Positions 31,156 to 40,061 are shown, counted from the stretch's first letter. The stretch: DNA of 64,000 nucleotides from Catellatospora bangladeshensis (GCF_016862575.1 NZ_BONF01000012.1:124001-188000), one strand, 5' to 3'. Translations and numbers: made by a program. Notes: generated by a model from the letters alone, not told the origin.

Positions 31156-31701
31156 TCAGCAGGAACCGAAACCGGTATTGAACAGCCGGGTCAGGTAGTC
31201 GCCGTAGCCGGCTACGGCCTTCTGCACGGTGACTCCGTCGTGGAGGAACAGGTAGCCGCGGTCGCCCTGGGTGATCAGCAGGCCGTCGAAGCGGTGGCTG
31301 CCCGCCGGTGCGGTCAGCACCTGCGCGCCGGGGTACGCCGCCCGCACGTCCTGCAGGGTGCTGCCGGTGCTGACGCCCTCGGGGGTGTGCAGCGGGGCGT
31401 CGAACCACATCATCACCAGGCGGTCGTCGGCGGCGAAGACGAGGTTGCCCTGCGGCATGCCGGAGACCTGCGAGCTGCAGCCGGCGCGGGAGGTGTCCAG
31501 GCGGCTGCCGAGCTCGGCGCGGCTGGCGCCGAAGCGCACGTCACGCACGCCCTGGAAGTGAACGATGTCGGGGCCCTGAGCGACTTCGGTGGCGCTGGCG
31601 ACCACTCCCTGGGCGGGGGTGGTCCGGGCCTGTGTCGACTGGGCGGCGCACGCGACGCCGCTCAGCATCATGACGGTCGCGAGGGCGAAAGCTCCGCGCA
31701 T
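31156..31701 (-). CDS. Putative lipoprotein
   Basis: The 181-residue protein has a lipoprotein-like signal peptide (RGAFALATVMMLSGVAC) with a weak lipobox GVAC, a Thr/Gln/Ala-rich linker and an alpha/beta domain: VRDVRFGASRAELGSRLD, NLVFAADDRLVMMWFD, GVSTGSTLQDVRAAYPG. This layout matches the group of surface proteins where a short F-G-x-S/T-x2-E/D-L helix motif is repeated twice. The ATG at 31701 with AGGAGG 6 bp upstream is firm. Two Cys remain in the mature part. The partner is unknown. Confidence 0.75.
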   Translation of the reverse strand: MRGAFALATVMMLSGVACAAQSTQARTTPAQGVVASATEVAQGPDIVHFQGVRDVRFGASRAELGSRLDTSRAGCSSQVSGMPQGNLVFAADDRLVMMWFDAPLHTPEGVSTGSTLQDVRAAYPGAQVLTAPAGSHRFDGLLITQGDRGYLFLHDGVTVQKAVAGYGDYLTRLFNTGFGSC

Positions 31702-31952
31702 GACTGTCCTCCTGGTAGACACGGCCTGTGAGTTGACACTCACCGGGGGTGAGGTCGTGCACTCGACTATACGACTACTTTCCGTGATGGCCACTTCACG
31801 CTGAGCCTTTCTCAAGTTCCAGCTGGCCCATATTTATCCAGTTTGAGGCTGTTTTATGCGTGTTCAGTGAGCAAGAATGCCCCAGATCGGGTGAAACAAC
31901 CCGCCCAAGATTTCTGTGTACCGCCCCCTGTCGTCCTTCCCACTCCCGCGCC

Positions 31953-32020
31953 GATCTTGCGCGAACTGTGGTTATGACTCGCCTGAACCGGTACAAACTG
32001 CCCTCACGAGTCGCAAGATC
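31953..32020. repeat. About 67-bp GATC-bounded palindromic element, copy B
   Basis: In reverse orientation it shares with copy A (11006) the ends CAAGATCGCG-N-CGATCTTGCG and CCACAGTTCGCGCAAGATCG (copy A: CCACAGTCCGCGCAAGATCG). The middle has diverged. Confidence 0.65.
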
Positions 32021-32050
32021 GACGCGATCTTGGCTGGGGTAGCTTGCGAT

Positions 32051-32111
32051 GATCGGGATTTCGTGTCACAAGGTGCGGTGAGACCGCAGATCTTGACACG
32101 AAGCCGCGATC
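32051..32111. repeat. 61-bp GATC-bounded palindromic element, copy 1
   Basis: It starts GATCGGGATTTCGTGTC and ends GACACGAAGCCGCGATC, followed by ATGG. The arms TTCGTGTC/GACACGAA are perfect inverted repeats. Two further copies of exactly 61 bp lie at 57262 and 57367. Confidence 0.8.
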
Positions 32112-32214
32112 ATGGCGAAGGCCGGTGCGCGGAGCCGGCCGTCCCGGACGCGGCCGGTCCGGCCATGGGAACAACGGTCGGGGCCGGGCGCGGGATGCGG
32201 GGCCGGGGACGGAA

Positions 32215-32245
32215 CAGGCCCCGCTCCGGGTGGGAACGGGGCCTG
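32215..32245 (-). terminator. Terminator of tRNA-Ser(GGA)
   Basis: CAGGCCCCG / CGGGGCCTG, a 9-bp stem with a 13-nt loop, 25 bp downstream of the minus-strand tRNA. Confidence 0.65.
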
Positions 32246-32269
32246 CCGTGAGCGCGTCTGCGCTGGTGG

Positions 32270-32354
32270 CGGAGGATACGAGATTCGAACTCGTGAGGGT
32301 TTTATCCCAACACGCTTTCCAAGCGTGCGCCCTAGGCCTCTAGGCGAATCCTCC
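32270..32354 (-). tRNA. tRNA-Ser(GGA)
   Basis: An 85-nt class II tRNA with acceptor GGAGGAT/ATCCTCC, anticodon loop TTGGAAA (GGA), long variable arm and T-loop GTTCGAATC; discriminator G. It decodes UCC/UCU. It is 60 bp from, and divergent to, the SRP RNA. Confidence 0.95.
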
Positions 32355-32414
32355 GCGGAGAAGAATACATGCGGGGTCCAGCGCATTGCGCTCACCCCCG
32401 CCGGGTACAGTGAA

Positions 32415-32503
32415 GCAGCCCCCGTGCGGCGGCACCCTGCGAACCTCCCCAGGGCCGGAAGGCAGCAAGGATAAGCAGGCAATACCGGGTGCACGGGGGC
32501 CCT
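32415..32503 (+). ncRNA. ffs: Bacterial signal recognition particle RNA (4.5S type)
   Basis: The SRP core is unmistakable: GAACCTCCCCAGGGCCGGAA then GGCAGCAAGGATAAGCAGG, the two sides of the Ffh-binding internal loops capped by GGAA. The outer stem GCCCCCGTGC (32418-32427) pairs with GCACGGGGGC (32491-32500). It is the short form without Alu domain. The ends are approximate. With Ffh it targets membrane and secreted proteins to the translocon. The ybaB-recR pair follows about 90 bp later. Confidence 0.95.
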
Positions 32504-32596
32504 TTCACGTCCGGCCCCGCGCGGGATGCGGCACTGACGGTCCCTGGGTCTAGGCTGAGGGCGACAGTGAACGTCCGTGGGCAGGGGAGTGCGGCG

Positions 32597-32926
32597 ATGC
32601 GGCCGGGTGGACAGCCGAACATGCAGCAGCTGATGAAGCAGGCGCAGAAGATGCAGCAGCAGCTGGCGTCGGCGCAGGCGGCGCTGGCCGAGGCCGAGGT
32701 GACCGGCACGTCCGGGGGTGGCCTGGTCACCGTCACGATGAGCGGCTCCGGTGAGTTCCGCAAGATCTCCATCGACCCGAAGGCGGTCGACCCGGAGGAC
32801 GTCGAGACGCTGGAGGACCTGGTCGCGGCCGCGATCACGAACGCCGCCGACGAGGTGCGCAAGCTCACCGAGCAGAAGATGGGTCCGCTCTCCGCCGGTC
32901 TCGGCGGCATGGGCCTTCCCTTCTAG
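32597..32926 (+). CDS. YbaB/EbfC family nucleoid-associated protein
   Basis: The 109-residue protein has the family pattern: an N-terminal Met/Gln/Lys-rich helix ([20 protein letters not shown]), [20 protein letters not shown], then [20 protein letters not shown] and a helical end. YbaB dimers bind DNA as tweezers and associate with the nucleoid. The ATG at 32597 has GGGGAG at 7 bp. It is directly upstream of recR with 12 bp between them, the widespread ybaB-recR arrangement, although dnaX is not upstream here. Confidence 0.93.
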   Translation: MRPGGQPNMQQLMKQAQKMQQQLASAQAALAEAEVTGTSGGGLVTVTMSGSGEFRKISIDPKAVDPEDVETLEDLVAAAITNAADEVRKLTEQKMGPLSAGLGGMGLPF

Positions 32927-32938
32927 GCCCGGCCCGCC

Positions 32939-33532
32939 GTGTACGAAGGCGCGATCCAGGACCTGATCGACGAGCTCGGCCGGCTCCCCGGGGTGGGGCC
33001 GAAGAGCGCCCAGCGCATCGCGTTCCACGTGCTGTCGGCCGATCCGACGGACATCAAGCGGCTGGCCGCCGCGCTCACCCGGGTGAAGGAGCAGGTGCGC
33101 TTCTGCGTGCTCTGCTTCAACGTCGCCGAGGAGGAGCAGTGCCGCATCTGCCGTGACCCGCGGCGCCGCGACGACGCGCTGTGCGTGGTCGAGGAGCCGA
33201 AGGACGTGGTCGCGATCGAGCGGACCAACGAGTTCCGCGGGCGCTACCACGTGCTCGGCGGCGCGATCAATCCGCTGGAGGGCATCGGCCCCGACCACCT
33301 GCGCATCCGCGAGCTGATGGCGCGGCTCAGCTCCGGCGCGGTCGGCGAGCTGATCCTGGCCACCGACCCGAACACCGAGGGCGAGGCCACCGCGACCTAT
33401 CTGGCGCTCATGGTCAAGCCGATGGGGATCACGGTGTCCCGGCTGGCGAGCGGCCTGCCGGTGGGCGGCGACCTGGAGTACGCCGATGAGATCACTCTCG
33501 GTCGCGCCTTCGAGGGGCGGCGCACCCTGTAA
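32939..33532 (+). CDS. recR: Recombination mediator RecR
   Basis: The 197-residue protein is a complete RecR: helix-hairpin-helix ([20 protein letters not shown]), a four-cysteine zinc finger ([18 protein letters not shown]), a Toprim domain ([15 protein letters not shown] to [13 protein letters not shown]) and the C-terminal Walker-B-like stretch. RecR works with RecO and RecF to load RecA onto SSB-coated gaps. The GTG at 32939 is 12 bp after ybaB, so both share a transcript. A short stem-loop follows the stop. Confidence 0.97.
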   Translation: MYEGAIQDLIDELGRLPGVGPKSAQRIAFHVLSADPTDIKRLAAALTRVKEQVRFCVLCFNVAEEEQCRICRDPRRRDDALCVVEEPKDVVAIERTNEFRGRYHVLGGAINPLEGIGPDHLRIRELMARLSSGAVGELILATDPNTEGEATATYLALMVKPMGITVSRLASGLPVGGDLEYADEITLGRAFEGRRTL

Positions 33533-33550
33533 CACGGCCTCTGACAACGT

Positions 33551-33566
33551 CTGCCGGAACCGGCAG
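33551..33566 (+). terminator. Short hairpin after recR
   Basis: CTGCCGG-AA-CCGGCAG, a 7-bp stem followed by AAATTC, 18 bp after the recR stop. It is weak without a T-run, but it lies between recR and the transporter operon and may end the recR transcript. Confidence 0.5.
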
Positions 33567-33688
33567 AAATTCGCATAGGCCGATGTATCTGCGGCTGTTA
33601 CCTGCGATTTTTCATTAGCACGGCGTCCGATTTTTATAACGCCACCATCACGGCCCGGCCTGAACTTGGTTACAGGCACTGCGCAAAC

Positions 33689-33717
33689 TTGACGCAACGT
33701 TTGGTCGCGAAGAATGC
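33689..33717 (+). promoter_or_regulatory. Housekeeping-type promoter candidate for the peptide transporter operon
   Basis: TTGACG, a 17-bp spacer, then GAATGC(T). The -35 is nearly consensus and the spacing ideal; the -10 is weak. It lies about 200 bp before the first gene. Confidence 0.45.
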
Positions 33718-33915
33718 TCTGATCATGCGGTGGCGTGCACCACACTCCACCGCGGTCGCCCTGTCATCCGACCGCCCCCACGGTGGAGAGAGGGTCGGGC
33801 GGCGCGAATCACGCAGGTAACAACCGAGCGGATGTCGCGCGCGGCGCACCGGTCCCGCCCAGCAGGGGCGAGACAGTGGTGCACCGTGGGCCTCCGCGGG
33901 GGAGGCAGCCCGTCC

Positions 33916-34929
33916 ATGGCCACGTCAACCGATACCTCGGCCCCCGAGGCGACCCAGGCGCCAGTCAAGGCGATCGAAGGGCGCTCTCTCGGCCGCATCG
34001 CCTGGACGCGCCTCAAGCGCGACAAGGCGGCCATGACCGGTGGCGTCGTCGTGATCCTGCTCATCCTCATGGCGGTGTTCGCCCCGCTGATCGTCGGCTG
34101 GCTCGGGCACCCGCCGAACGAGTTCCACCAGGACAACACCCTGCTCGCGCCGGAGCTGGGCGGCCTGCCCCGCGGCGACTTCCTGTTCTTCGAGAACAGC
34201 GGCATCAGCGGCGACTTCCTGTTCGGCCTGGAGCCGCAGAACGGCCGCGACCTGTTCAGCGAGATCGTCTACGGCGCTCGGGTCTCCCTGCTGATCGCCT
34301 TCCTGGCGACGCTGGTGTCCGTGGTGATCGGCTCGACGCTCGGCGTGATCGCCGGCTTCTTCGGCGGCTTCGTCGACACCGTGATCAGCCGCCTGATGGA
34401 CATCTTCCTGGCGTTCCCGCTGCTGCTGTTCGCCATCGCGCTGGTCGGCGTGCTGCCGGACCGGGCGTTCGGGCTGTCCGGCAACTCGCTGCGCATCGCC
34501 CTGCTCATCTTCATCATCGGCTTCTTCAACTGGCCGTACATGGCGCGTATCGTGCGCGGCCAGACCCTGTCGCTGCGCGAGCGCGAGTTCGTCGACGCCG
34601 CCCGCAGCCTGGGCGCCCGCGGGCCGTACATCATCGTCAAGGAGATGCTGCCCAACCTGGTGGCGCCGATCCTGGTGTACGCCACGCTGCTGATCCCGAC
34701 GAACGTGCTGTTCGAGGCGGCGCTGTCCTTCCTCGGCGTGGGCGTGCAGCGCCAGGTCGTCGGCGAGCCCGGCGTGACCTGGGGCGGCCTGCTCGCCGAC
34801 GCGGCTCGCAACTACACGGTGCCGCACTTCATGTTCTTCCCCGGTATGGCGATCTTCATCACCGTGCTGGCCTTCAACCTGTTCGGCGACGGCCTTCGCG
34901 ACGCGCTCGATCCCAAGAGCAAGCGCTGA
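33916..34929 (+). CDS. Peptide ABC transporter permease, DppC/OppC type
   Basis: The 337-residue membrane protein has an N-terminal extension (DppC_N) with TM1 (VVVILLILMAVFAPLIVGW), a long external insert (about 65-110, NTLLAPELGGLPRG, FENSGISG), and the BPD permease domain with five helices. The ATPase-contacting EAA loop is REREFVDAARSLGARGPYIIVKEMLPNL. It forms the channel with the DppB-type subunit encoded two genes on. The ATG at 33916 has GGGGGAGG upstream; the open frame before it lacks family sequence. It is unusual that the C-type permease is the first gene, ahead of the binding protein. Confidence 0.92.
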   Translation: MATSTDTSAPEATQAPVKAIEGRSLGRIAWTRLKRDKAAMTGGVVVILLILMAVFAPLIVGWLGHPPNEFHQDNTLLAPELGGLPRGDFLFFENSGISGDFLFGLEPQNGRDLFSEIVYGARVSLLIAFLATLVSVVIGSTLGVIAGFFGGFVDTVISRLMDIFLAFPLLLFAIALVGVLPDRAFGLSGNSLRIALLIFIIGFFNWPYMARIVRGQTLSLREREFVDAARSLGARGPYIIVKEMLPNLVAPILVYATLLIPTNVLFEAALSFLGVGVQRQVVGEPGVTWGGLLADAARNYTVPHFMFFPGMAIFITVLAFNLFGDGLRDALDPKSKR

Positions 34930-34998
34930 CGGACCCAGCCAGGCATTACCACCCAAGCGCGGTTCGAGACACGGACCGTTCCCCCAGGGAGGAAGTTA

Positions 34999-36756
34999 GT
35001 GAGAAACAAGGGAAGGGTGCTGGCGGCGACCACGGCCGTCTTCGCACTCGCGGTGACCGCGGCCTGCGGCACCGGTGACGACACTCCGAAGCCCACGGAG
35101 GTGAAGCCGGAGTTCAACGCCGCGCTCACCGCGGTCTTCAACCCTTCTGACAAGAAGGGTGGCACGCTCAAGATGGCCATCTCGTCGGACTGGGACTCGG
35201 TCGACCCCGGCGACACCTACTACGGCCTCTCCTGGAACCTGCTGCGCCTCTACGGCCGTTCGCTGGTCATGTTCAAGCCGGCGGCCGGTTCGGCCAGCTC
35301 GGAGCTCGTCCCGGACCTCGCCGAGAGCCTGGGCGTGCCCAGCGACGGCGGCAAGACCTGGACCTACAAGCTCCGTGCGGGCGTGAAGTTCGAGGACGGC
35401 ACGCCGATCACGTCGAAGGACGTGAAGTACGCGGTCATGCGGTCCATGGACAAGGAGGTGCTGGTCAACGGCTACACCTACTTCAACGACTTCCTGGACC
35501 TCGAGGCCACCTACAAGGGCCCGTTCAAGGACAAGGCCGCCGACACCAAGGCGATCGAGACCCCGGACGACCAGACCATCGTCTTCCACCTGAAGCAGGC
35601 CTTCGGCGGCTTCGACTACTTCGCGATGCTGCCGGCGACCGTGCCGGTGCCCGCGAAGGCTGACACCGGTGTGAAGTACAAGGAGCACGTCGTCGCCTCC
35701 GGCCCGTACATGTTCGACAAGTACGAGGCGGGCAAGGGCTTCACCCTCAAGCGCAACCCGAACTGGGACCCGGCGACCGACCCGAACCGCAAGGCGCTGC
35801 CGGACGCGTACGACGTCAAGATCGGCCTGAACGCCGACGACATCGACAACCAGCTGATCTCCGGCGACCTGCACGTCGACATCGCGGGCACCGGCGTGCA
35901 GCCGGCCGCGCTGCCGAAGGTCCTGCAGGACCCGGCGCTCAAGGCGTACGCCGACAACCCGGCCGTCGCCCGCCTCTGGTACACCTCGATCAACCCGAAG
36001 GTCGCTCCGCTCGACAACATCGAGTGCCGCAAGGCCGTGATGTACGCGATGGACCGCACCTCGTACCAGGCCGCGTTCGGTGGCGAGTTCGCCGGTGGCC
36101 AGATCGCCACCAGCATCATGCCGCCCCAGATCCCGGGCTACGCGCCGACCAACGTCTTCCCGGCGGGCGCGGACAACAAGGGTGACGTGGAGAAGGCCAA
36201 GGCCGCGCTGACCGCTTGCGGCAAGCCGGACGGCTTCGAGGTCACCATGGGCTTCCGGGCCGAGCGGCCCAAGGAGAAGGCGACCGCCGAGGCGTTCCAG
36301 CAGGCGCTGGCCAAGGTCGGCATCAAGGTCACCATCAAGGGCTTCCCGGTCGGCGACTACTTCTCGCTCTACGCGGGCAAGCCGTCCTACCGCAACAGCC
36401 CGACCACCGGCCTGGGTCTGATGACCAACGGCTGGGGCGCCGACTGGAACGACGGCTACGGCTTCCTGTCGCAGATCGTGGACAGCCGCGTCATCCGTGA
36501 CTCGGGTGGCTCGTCCAACCTCTCCGTCATGATCCCCGAGGTCGACCAGCTGATCGACCAGGCCCTGGCCGAGACGGACGTCAAGAAGCGTGAAGCTCTG
36601 TGGGCGCAGATCGACAAGCGCGTCATGGAGGAGGCCGTCATCCTGCCGGGTGTCTGGTCGAAGGCCCTGACCCTGCGTGGCAAGGGCGTGACCAACGTCT
36701 TCGTCAACGAGGCGTTCGGTCAGTACGACTACCTCTCCATGGGCGTCGCGCAGTAA
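34999..36756 (+). CDS. Peptide-binding lipoprotein of ABC transporter (SBP family 5)
   Basis: The 585-residue lipoprotein has lipobox TAAC (Cys23) after a signal peptide. It is a class C substrate-binding protein with KGGTLKMAISSDWDSVDPG, the ELVPDLAESLG and WTYKLRAGVKFEDGTPITSKDV signatures, and the lobe motif ASGPYMFDKYEAGKGFTLKR. Family 5 proteins bind oligopeptides, dipeptides or nickel. The sequence style is like BldKB-type binders of Streptomyces, which import signalling peptides; that link is only by resemblance. GGGAGGAAG precedes the GTG. A strong 17-bp hairpin 70 bp after the stop probably gives more of this subunit than of the others. Confidence 0.93.
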   Translation: MRNKGRVLAATTAVFALAVTAACGTGDDTPKPTEVKPEFNAALTAVFNPSDKKGGTLKMAISSDWDSVDPGDTYYGLSWNLLRLYGRSLVMFKPAAGSASSELVPDLAESLGVPSDGGKTWTYKLRAGVKFEDGTPITSKDVKYAVMRSMDKEVLVNGYTYFNDFLDLEATYKGPFKDKAADTKAIETPDDQTIVFHLKQAFGGFDYFAMLPATVPVPAKADTGVKYKEHVVASGPYMFDKYEAGKGFTLKRNPNWDPATDPNRKALPDAYDVKIGLNADDIDNQLISGDLHVDIAGTGVQPAALPKVLQDPALKAYADNPAVARLWYTSINPKVAPLDNIECRKAVMYAMDRTSYQAAFGGEFAGGQIATSIMPPQIPGYAPTNVFPAGADNKGDVEKAKAALTACGKPDGFEVTMGFRAERPKEKATAEAFQQALAKVGIKVTIKGFPVGDYFSLYAGKPSYRNSPTTGLGLMTNGWGADWNDGYGFLSQIVDSRVIRDSGGSSNLSVMIPEVDQLIDQALAETDVKKREALWAQIDKRVMEEAVILPGVWSKALTLRGKGVTNVFVNEAFGQYDYLSMGVAQ

Positions 36757-36826
36757 TTCGCGCGGCAAGCGAACCTGCTCCAACCCACCTGGCAACACAC
36801 CAAAGGTAGGTGAAGGCACATGGGGG

Positions 36827-36864
36827 GCCGGTCCGGCCGGGCTGAGAAGCCCGGCCGGACCGGC
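36827..36864 (+). other. Strong intra-operon hairpin after the binding-protein gene
   Basis: GCCGGTCCGGCCGGGCT and its complement form a perfect 17-bp GC stem with loop GAGA, between the binding-protein stop and the DppB-type gene. No U-tract follows. Such hairpins stabilise the upstream message or partly terminate, as in the mal operon. Confidence 0.8.
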
Positions 36865-36881
36865 GCCCCGGGCCGAAAATC

Positions 36882-37895
36882 GTGGTCACATACATCATTC
36901 GCCGTACGCTCGGCGCGCTGCTGATCCTGTTCGTGGTCAGCCTGGCGACGTTCCTGATCTTCTTCGGGCTGCCCCGGCTCGCCGGCGCGACGCCGGAGAC
37001 GTTCGCCGCCCGGTACGTGGGCAAGACCGCCGACGCGCAGACCCAGCAGATGTACGCCGAGAAGCTGGGCTTCTACGACCCGCTCTACGAGCAGTACGGC
37101 CGGTGGATCGGCGCCGTCTTCACCGGCACCGAGTACGACTACGGCACGGGCGTCGAGCAGTGCGAGGCTCCCTGCTTCGGCTACTCCTTCCGCACCAACC
37201 AGCCGGTCTGGGAGGACCTGCTGGACCGGCTGCCGGTCACCGGGTCGCTGGCGCTGGGCGCCTCGATCATCTGGTTGCTTACCGGCGTCGCCGTCGGCGT
37301 GCTGAGCGCGCTGAGACGGGGCAGTTTCTTCGACCGAGCAGCCATGACCGGTGCCCTGGCAGGCGTGTCACTACCGCCGTACTTCACCGGTCTGATGTTC
37401 CTCTACTTCTTCAGCTACAAGATGGGCGTCACCGCGCCCGGCGCCAGCTACACCCCGTTCGCGGACGATCCGGCCGAGTGGGCGTACAACCTGATCCTGC
37501 CCTGGATCACGCTGGCGCTGCTGAACGCCGCCGCCTACGCGCGGTTCACCCGCGCCGGCATGCTCGACACGATGGGTGAGGACTTCGTCCGCACCGCGCG
37601 GGCCAAGGGCCTCACCGAGGGTGTGGTCGTCACCAAGCACGGCCTGCGCGCGGCGCTGACCCCCATCATCACCATCTTCGGTATGGACGTCGGCCTGCTG
37701 CTGGGCGGCGCGATCCTGACCGAGAGCACCTTCTCGCTGAAGGGTCTGGGCTACTTCGCCATCGACGCCATCGGCAAGCAGGACTTCCCCCAGATCATGG
37801 GCGTGACGATGTTCGCGGCGTTCTTCGTCGTCGTCGCCAACCTGATCGTCGATCTGCTCTACGCGGTGGTCGACCCGCGAGTGAGGCTGTCATGA
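36882..37895 (+). CDS. Peptide ABC transporter permease, DppB/OppB type
   Basis: The 337-residue protein has the DppB start VTYIIRRTLGALLILFVVS with TM1, a long periplasmic-side loop of about 85 residues containing two Cys (VEQCEAPCFGYSF), and the five-helix permease domain. The EAA loop is EDFVRTARAKGLTEGVVVTKHGLRAAL. It pairs with the DppC-type subunit. The start is the GTG at 36882 (or 36885). Its stop overlaps the first ATPase gene by 4 bp (ATGA), showing translational coupling. Confidence 0.93.
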   Translation: MVTYIIRRTLGALLILFVVSLATFLIFFGLPRLAGATPETFAARYVGKTADAQTQQMYAEKLGFYDPLYEQYGRWIGAVFTGTEYDYGTGVEQCEAPCFGYSFRTNQPVWEDLLDRLPVTGSLALGASIIWLLTGVAVGVLSALRRGSFFDRAAMTGALAGVSLPPYFTGLMFLYFFSYKMGVTAPGASYTPFADDPAEWAYNLILPWITLALLNAAAYARFTRAGMLDTMGEDFVRTARAKGLTEGVVVTKHGLRAALTPIITIFGMDVGLLLGGAILTESTFSLKGLGYFAIDAIGKQDFPQIMGVTMFAAFFVVVANLIVDLLYAVVDPRVRLS

Positions 37896-38962
37896 ACACG
37901 GTGATCTCTCCTCGTCAGGACCCGACCAAGACTCCGTTCCTGGAGCTGCGCGACCTGAAGATCCACTTCCCGACCGACGACGGCCTGGTCAAGTCCGTGG
38001 ACGGCCTGTCGTTCTCGCTGGAGCGCGGCAAGACGCTGGGCATCGTGGGCGAGTCCGGCTCCGGCAAGTCGGTGTCCAGCCTGGGCATCCTCGGCATCTA
38101 CCACCGCCGCAACGCGACGATGTCCGGCGAGATCTGGCTGGACGGCCAGGAGCTGGTCAGCGCCTCCCAGGACACCGTGCGCGGGCTGCGCGGCAAGCGG
38201 ATGGCGATGATCTTCCAGGACCCGCTGTCGGCGATGCACCCGTACTACACGGTGGGCGCGCAGATCATCGAGGCCTACCGGGTGCACAACAAGGTGTCCA
38301 AGAAGGTCGCCCGCAAGCACGCGATCGACCTGCTGGCCCGGGTCGGCATCCCGCAGCCGGACAAGCGCGTGGACGACTACCCGCACCAGTTCTCCGGCGG
38401 CATGCGCCAGCGCGCGATGATCGCCATGGCGCTGTCCTGCGACCCGGAGCTGCTGATCGCGGACGAGCCGACCACCGCGCTCGACGTGACCGTGCAGGCG
38501 CAGATCCTGGACCTCATGCGTGACCTGCAGCGGGAGTTCAACTCCGCGCTGATCATCATCACGCACGACCTGGGCGTCACCGCCGAGCTGGCCGACGACG
38601 TGCTGGTGATGTACGGCGGCAAGTGCATCGAGTACGGCACCGCCACGGAGATCTTCGAGAACCCCGAGCACCCGTACACCTGGGGTCTGCTCGGCTCGAT
38701 GCCGCGCCTGGACCAGGCCGTCACCGAGCGGCTGCTGCCCATCAAGGGCACCCCGCCGTCGCTGATCAACGTGCCGCCGGGCTGCGCCTTCCACCCGCGC
38801 TGCGCCTACGCCGAGCAGACCGGCGGCCTGGACCGCACCGTGGTGCCCGAGCTGCAGCTCACCGGCACCAGCGGGCACCGGGTGCGCTGCCACCTGCCGG
38901 CGCACACGCGGCAGGAGATCTGGCGCAACGAGATCAAGCCGAACCTGGAGGGCGTGGCATGA
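37892..38962 (+). CDS. Peptide ABC transporter ATPase, DppD/OppD type
   Basis: The 356-residue nucleotide-binding subunit has Walker [10 protein letters not shown]-loop [11 protein letters not shown], signature [12 protein letters not shown], Walker [13 protein letters not shown] and H-loop ITHDLG. It ends with the oligopeptide/dipeptide C-terminal domain containing CAFHPRC and a later CH that provide cysteines for the Fe-S or metal site seen in this family. It energises import with the DppF-type partner. It overlaps both neighbours by 4 bp. Confidence 0.95.
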   Translation: MNTVISPRQDPTKTPFLELRDLKIHFPTDDGLVKSVDGLSFSLERGKTLGIVGESGSGKSVSSLGILGIYHRRNATMSGEIWLDGQELVSASQDTVRGLRGKRMAMIFQDPLSAMHPYYTVGAQIIEAYRVHNKVSKKVARKHAIDLLARVGIPQPDKRVDDYPHQFSGGMRQRAMIAMALSCDPELLIADEPTTALDVTVQAQILDLMRDLQREFNSALIIITHDLGVTAELADDVLVMYGGKCIEYGTATEIFENPEHPYTWGLLGSMPRLDQAVTERLLPIKGTPPSLINVPPGCAFHPRCAYAEQTGGLDRTVVPELQLTGTSGHRVRCHLPAHTRQEIWRNEIKPNLEGVA

Positions 38963-39975
38963 GCACCCCGAACAACGCCCTGCTGTCGGTCCGTGGCCTG
39001 CAGAAGCACTTCCCGATCACCAAGGGCCTGCTCAAGCGCAAGGTCGGCGCGGTGCAGGCGGTGGACGGCCTGGACTTCGACGTCCTGCCGGGCGAGACGC
39101 TCGGCCTGGTCGGCGAGTCCGGCTGCGGCAAGACGACCACCGGGCGCCTGCTGACCCGGCTCATCGAGCCGACCGGCGGCAACATCACGTTCGAGGGCCA
39201 CGACATCACGCACCTGTCGCAGGGGAAGCTCCGCCCGCTGCGCCGGGACCTGCAGATGATCTTCCAGGACCCGTACTCGTCGCTGAACCCCCGGCACACC
39301 GTCGGCGCCATCGTCGGCGCGCCGTTCCGGATCCAGGGCGTCAAGACCGAGCAGGGTGTGAAGAAGGAGGTGCAGCGGCTGCTGGAGCTCGTGGGCCTCA
39401 ACCCCGAGCACTACAACCGCTACCCGCACGAGTTCTCCGGCGGCCAGCGCCAGCGCATCGGCATCGCCCGTACGCTGGCCCTGAAGCCCAAGATGATCAT
39501 CGCGGACGAGCCGGTGTCGGCGCTGGACGTGTCGATCCAGGCGCAGGTCGTCAACCTGCTGGAGGACCTCCAGGAGGAGCTGGGCCTGACCTACGTCGTG
39601 ATCGCGCACGACCTGTCCGTGGTGCGGCACATCTCCGACCGGGTCGCGGTCATGTACCTCGGCAAGATCGTCGAGATCGGCGACCGGGACTCGCTGTACC
39701 TGCAGCCGCGGCACCCGTACACCGCCGCGCTGCTGTCGGCGGTGCCCGTGCCCGACCCGCGCCGGCGCGACGGCGGCCAGCGGGAGCGCATCCTGCTCAC
39801 CGGCGACGTGCCCAGCCCGATCAACCCGCCGTCGGGCTGCCGCTTCCGCACCCGTTGCTGGAAGGCGCAGGACATCTGCGCGACCACGCCGCCGCCCCTG
39901 GTCCTGCACGGCACCGACACCCCCGGCCATCTCGCCGCCTGCCACTTCCCGATGGCCGACGGCGAGAAGCGCTGA
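38959..39975 (+). CDS. Peptide ABC transporter ATPase, DppF/OppF type
   Basis: The 338-residue partner ATPase has Walker [11 protein letters not shown]-loop [12 protein letters not shown], signature [12 protein letters not shown], Walker [13 protein letters not shown] and H-loop IAHDLS. The C-terminal domain has [14 protein letters not shown] and a final ACH. It is the last gene of the five-gene transporter operon (C-type permease, binding protein, B-type permease, D and F ATPases) and ends before a perfect intrinsic terminator with six T residues. Confidence 0.95.
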   Translation: MSTPNNALLSVRGLQKHFPITKGLLKRKVGAVQAVDGLDFDVLPGETLGLVGESGCGKTTTGRLLTRLIEPTGGNITFEGHDITHLSQGKLRPLRRDLQMIFQDPYSSLNPRHTVGAIVGAPFRIQGVKTEQGVKKEVQRLLELVGLNPEHYNRYPHEFSGGQRQRIGIARTLALKPKMIIADEPVSALDVSIQAQVVNLLEDLQEELGLTYVVIAHDLSVVRHISDRVAVMYLGKIVEIGDRDSLYLQPRHPYTAALLSAVPVPDPRRRDGGQRERILLTGDVPSPINPPSGCRFRTRCWKAQDICATTPPPLVLHGTDTPGHLAACHFPMADGEKR

Positions 39976-40006
39976 CCCCGCGCCCCTCGGGGCGCAACTC
40001 TCCAAG

Positions 40007-40046
40007 ACTCGCGGCCTCAGGACTGTCCTGAGGCCGCGAGTTTTTT
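40007..40046. terminator. Intrinsic terminator between transporter operon and dnaX
   Basis: ACTCGCGGCCTCAGGAC-T-GTCCTGAGGCCGCGAGT followed by TTTTTT. The 17-bp stem with T-run is the clearest intrinsic terminator of the window; convergent dnaX ends 15 bp beyond. Confidence 0.95.
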
Positions 40047-40061
40047 CAAGTCATGGGCTGG

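Larger units (their letters stand above)
31702..32269. other. 568-bp intergenic region with two palindromic repeats
   Basis: Between the lipoprotein gene and tRNA-Ser(GGA) there is no convincing gene. The region is less GC-rich than its surroundings at 31830-31930. It contains copy B of the 67-bp element (31953-32020), copy 1 of the 61-bp element (32051-32111) only 30 bp further on, and the tRNA terminator. Confidence 0.6.
33533..33915. other. 383-bp AT-richer promoter region of the peptide transporter operon
   Basis: The stretch 33600-33645 is unusually AT-rich for this genome, with two near-copies of CGATTTTT (GCGATTTTTCATTAGC and CCGATTTTTATAACGC). No gene is seen. AT-rich islands of this kind are typical targets of Lsr2-like xenogeneic silencers. 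The proposed promoter lies at its right side. Confidence 0.5.

Noticed and set aside
33916-39975. Calling the transporter a nickel or glutathione importer
   Set aside because: Family 5 binding proteins cannot be assigned a ligand from sequence alone; no nickel-type context is present.
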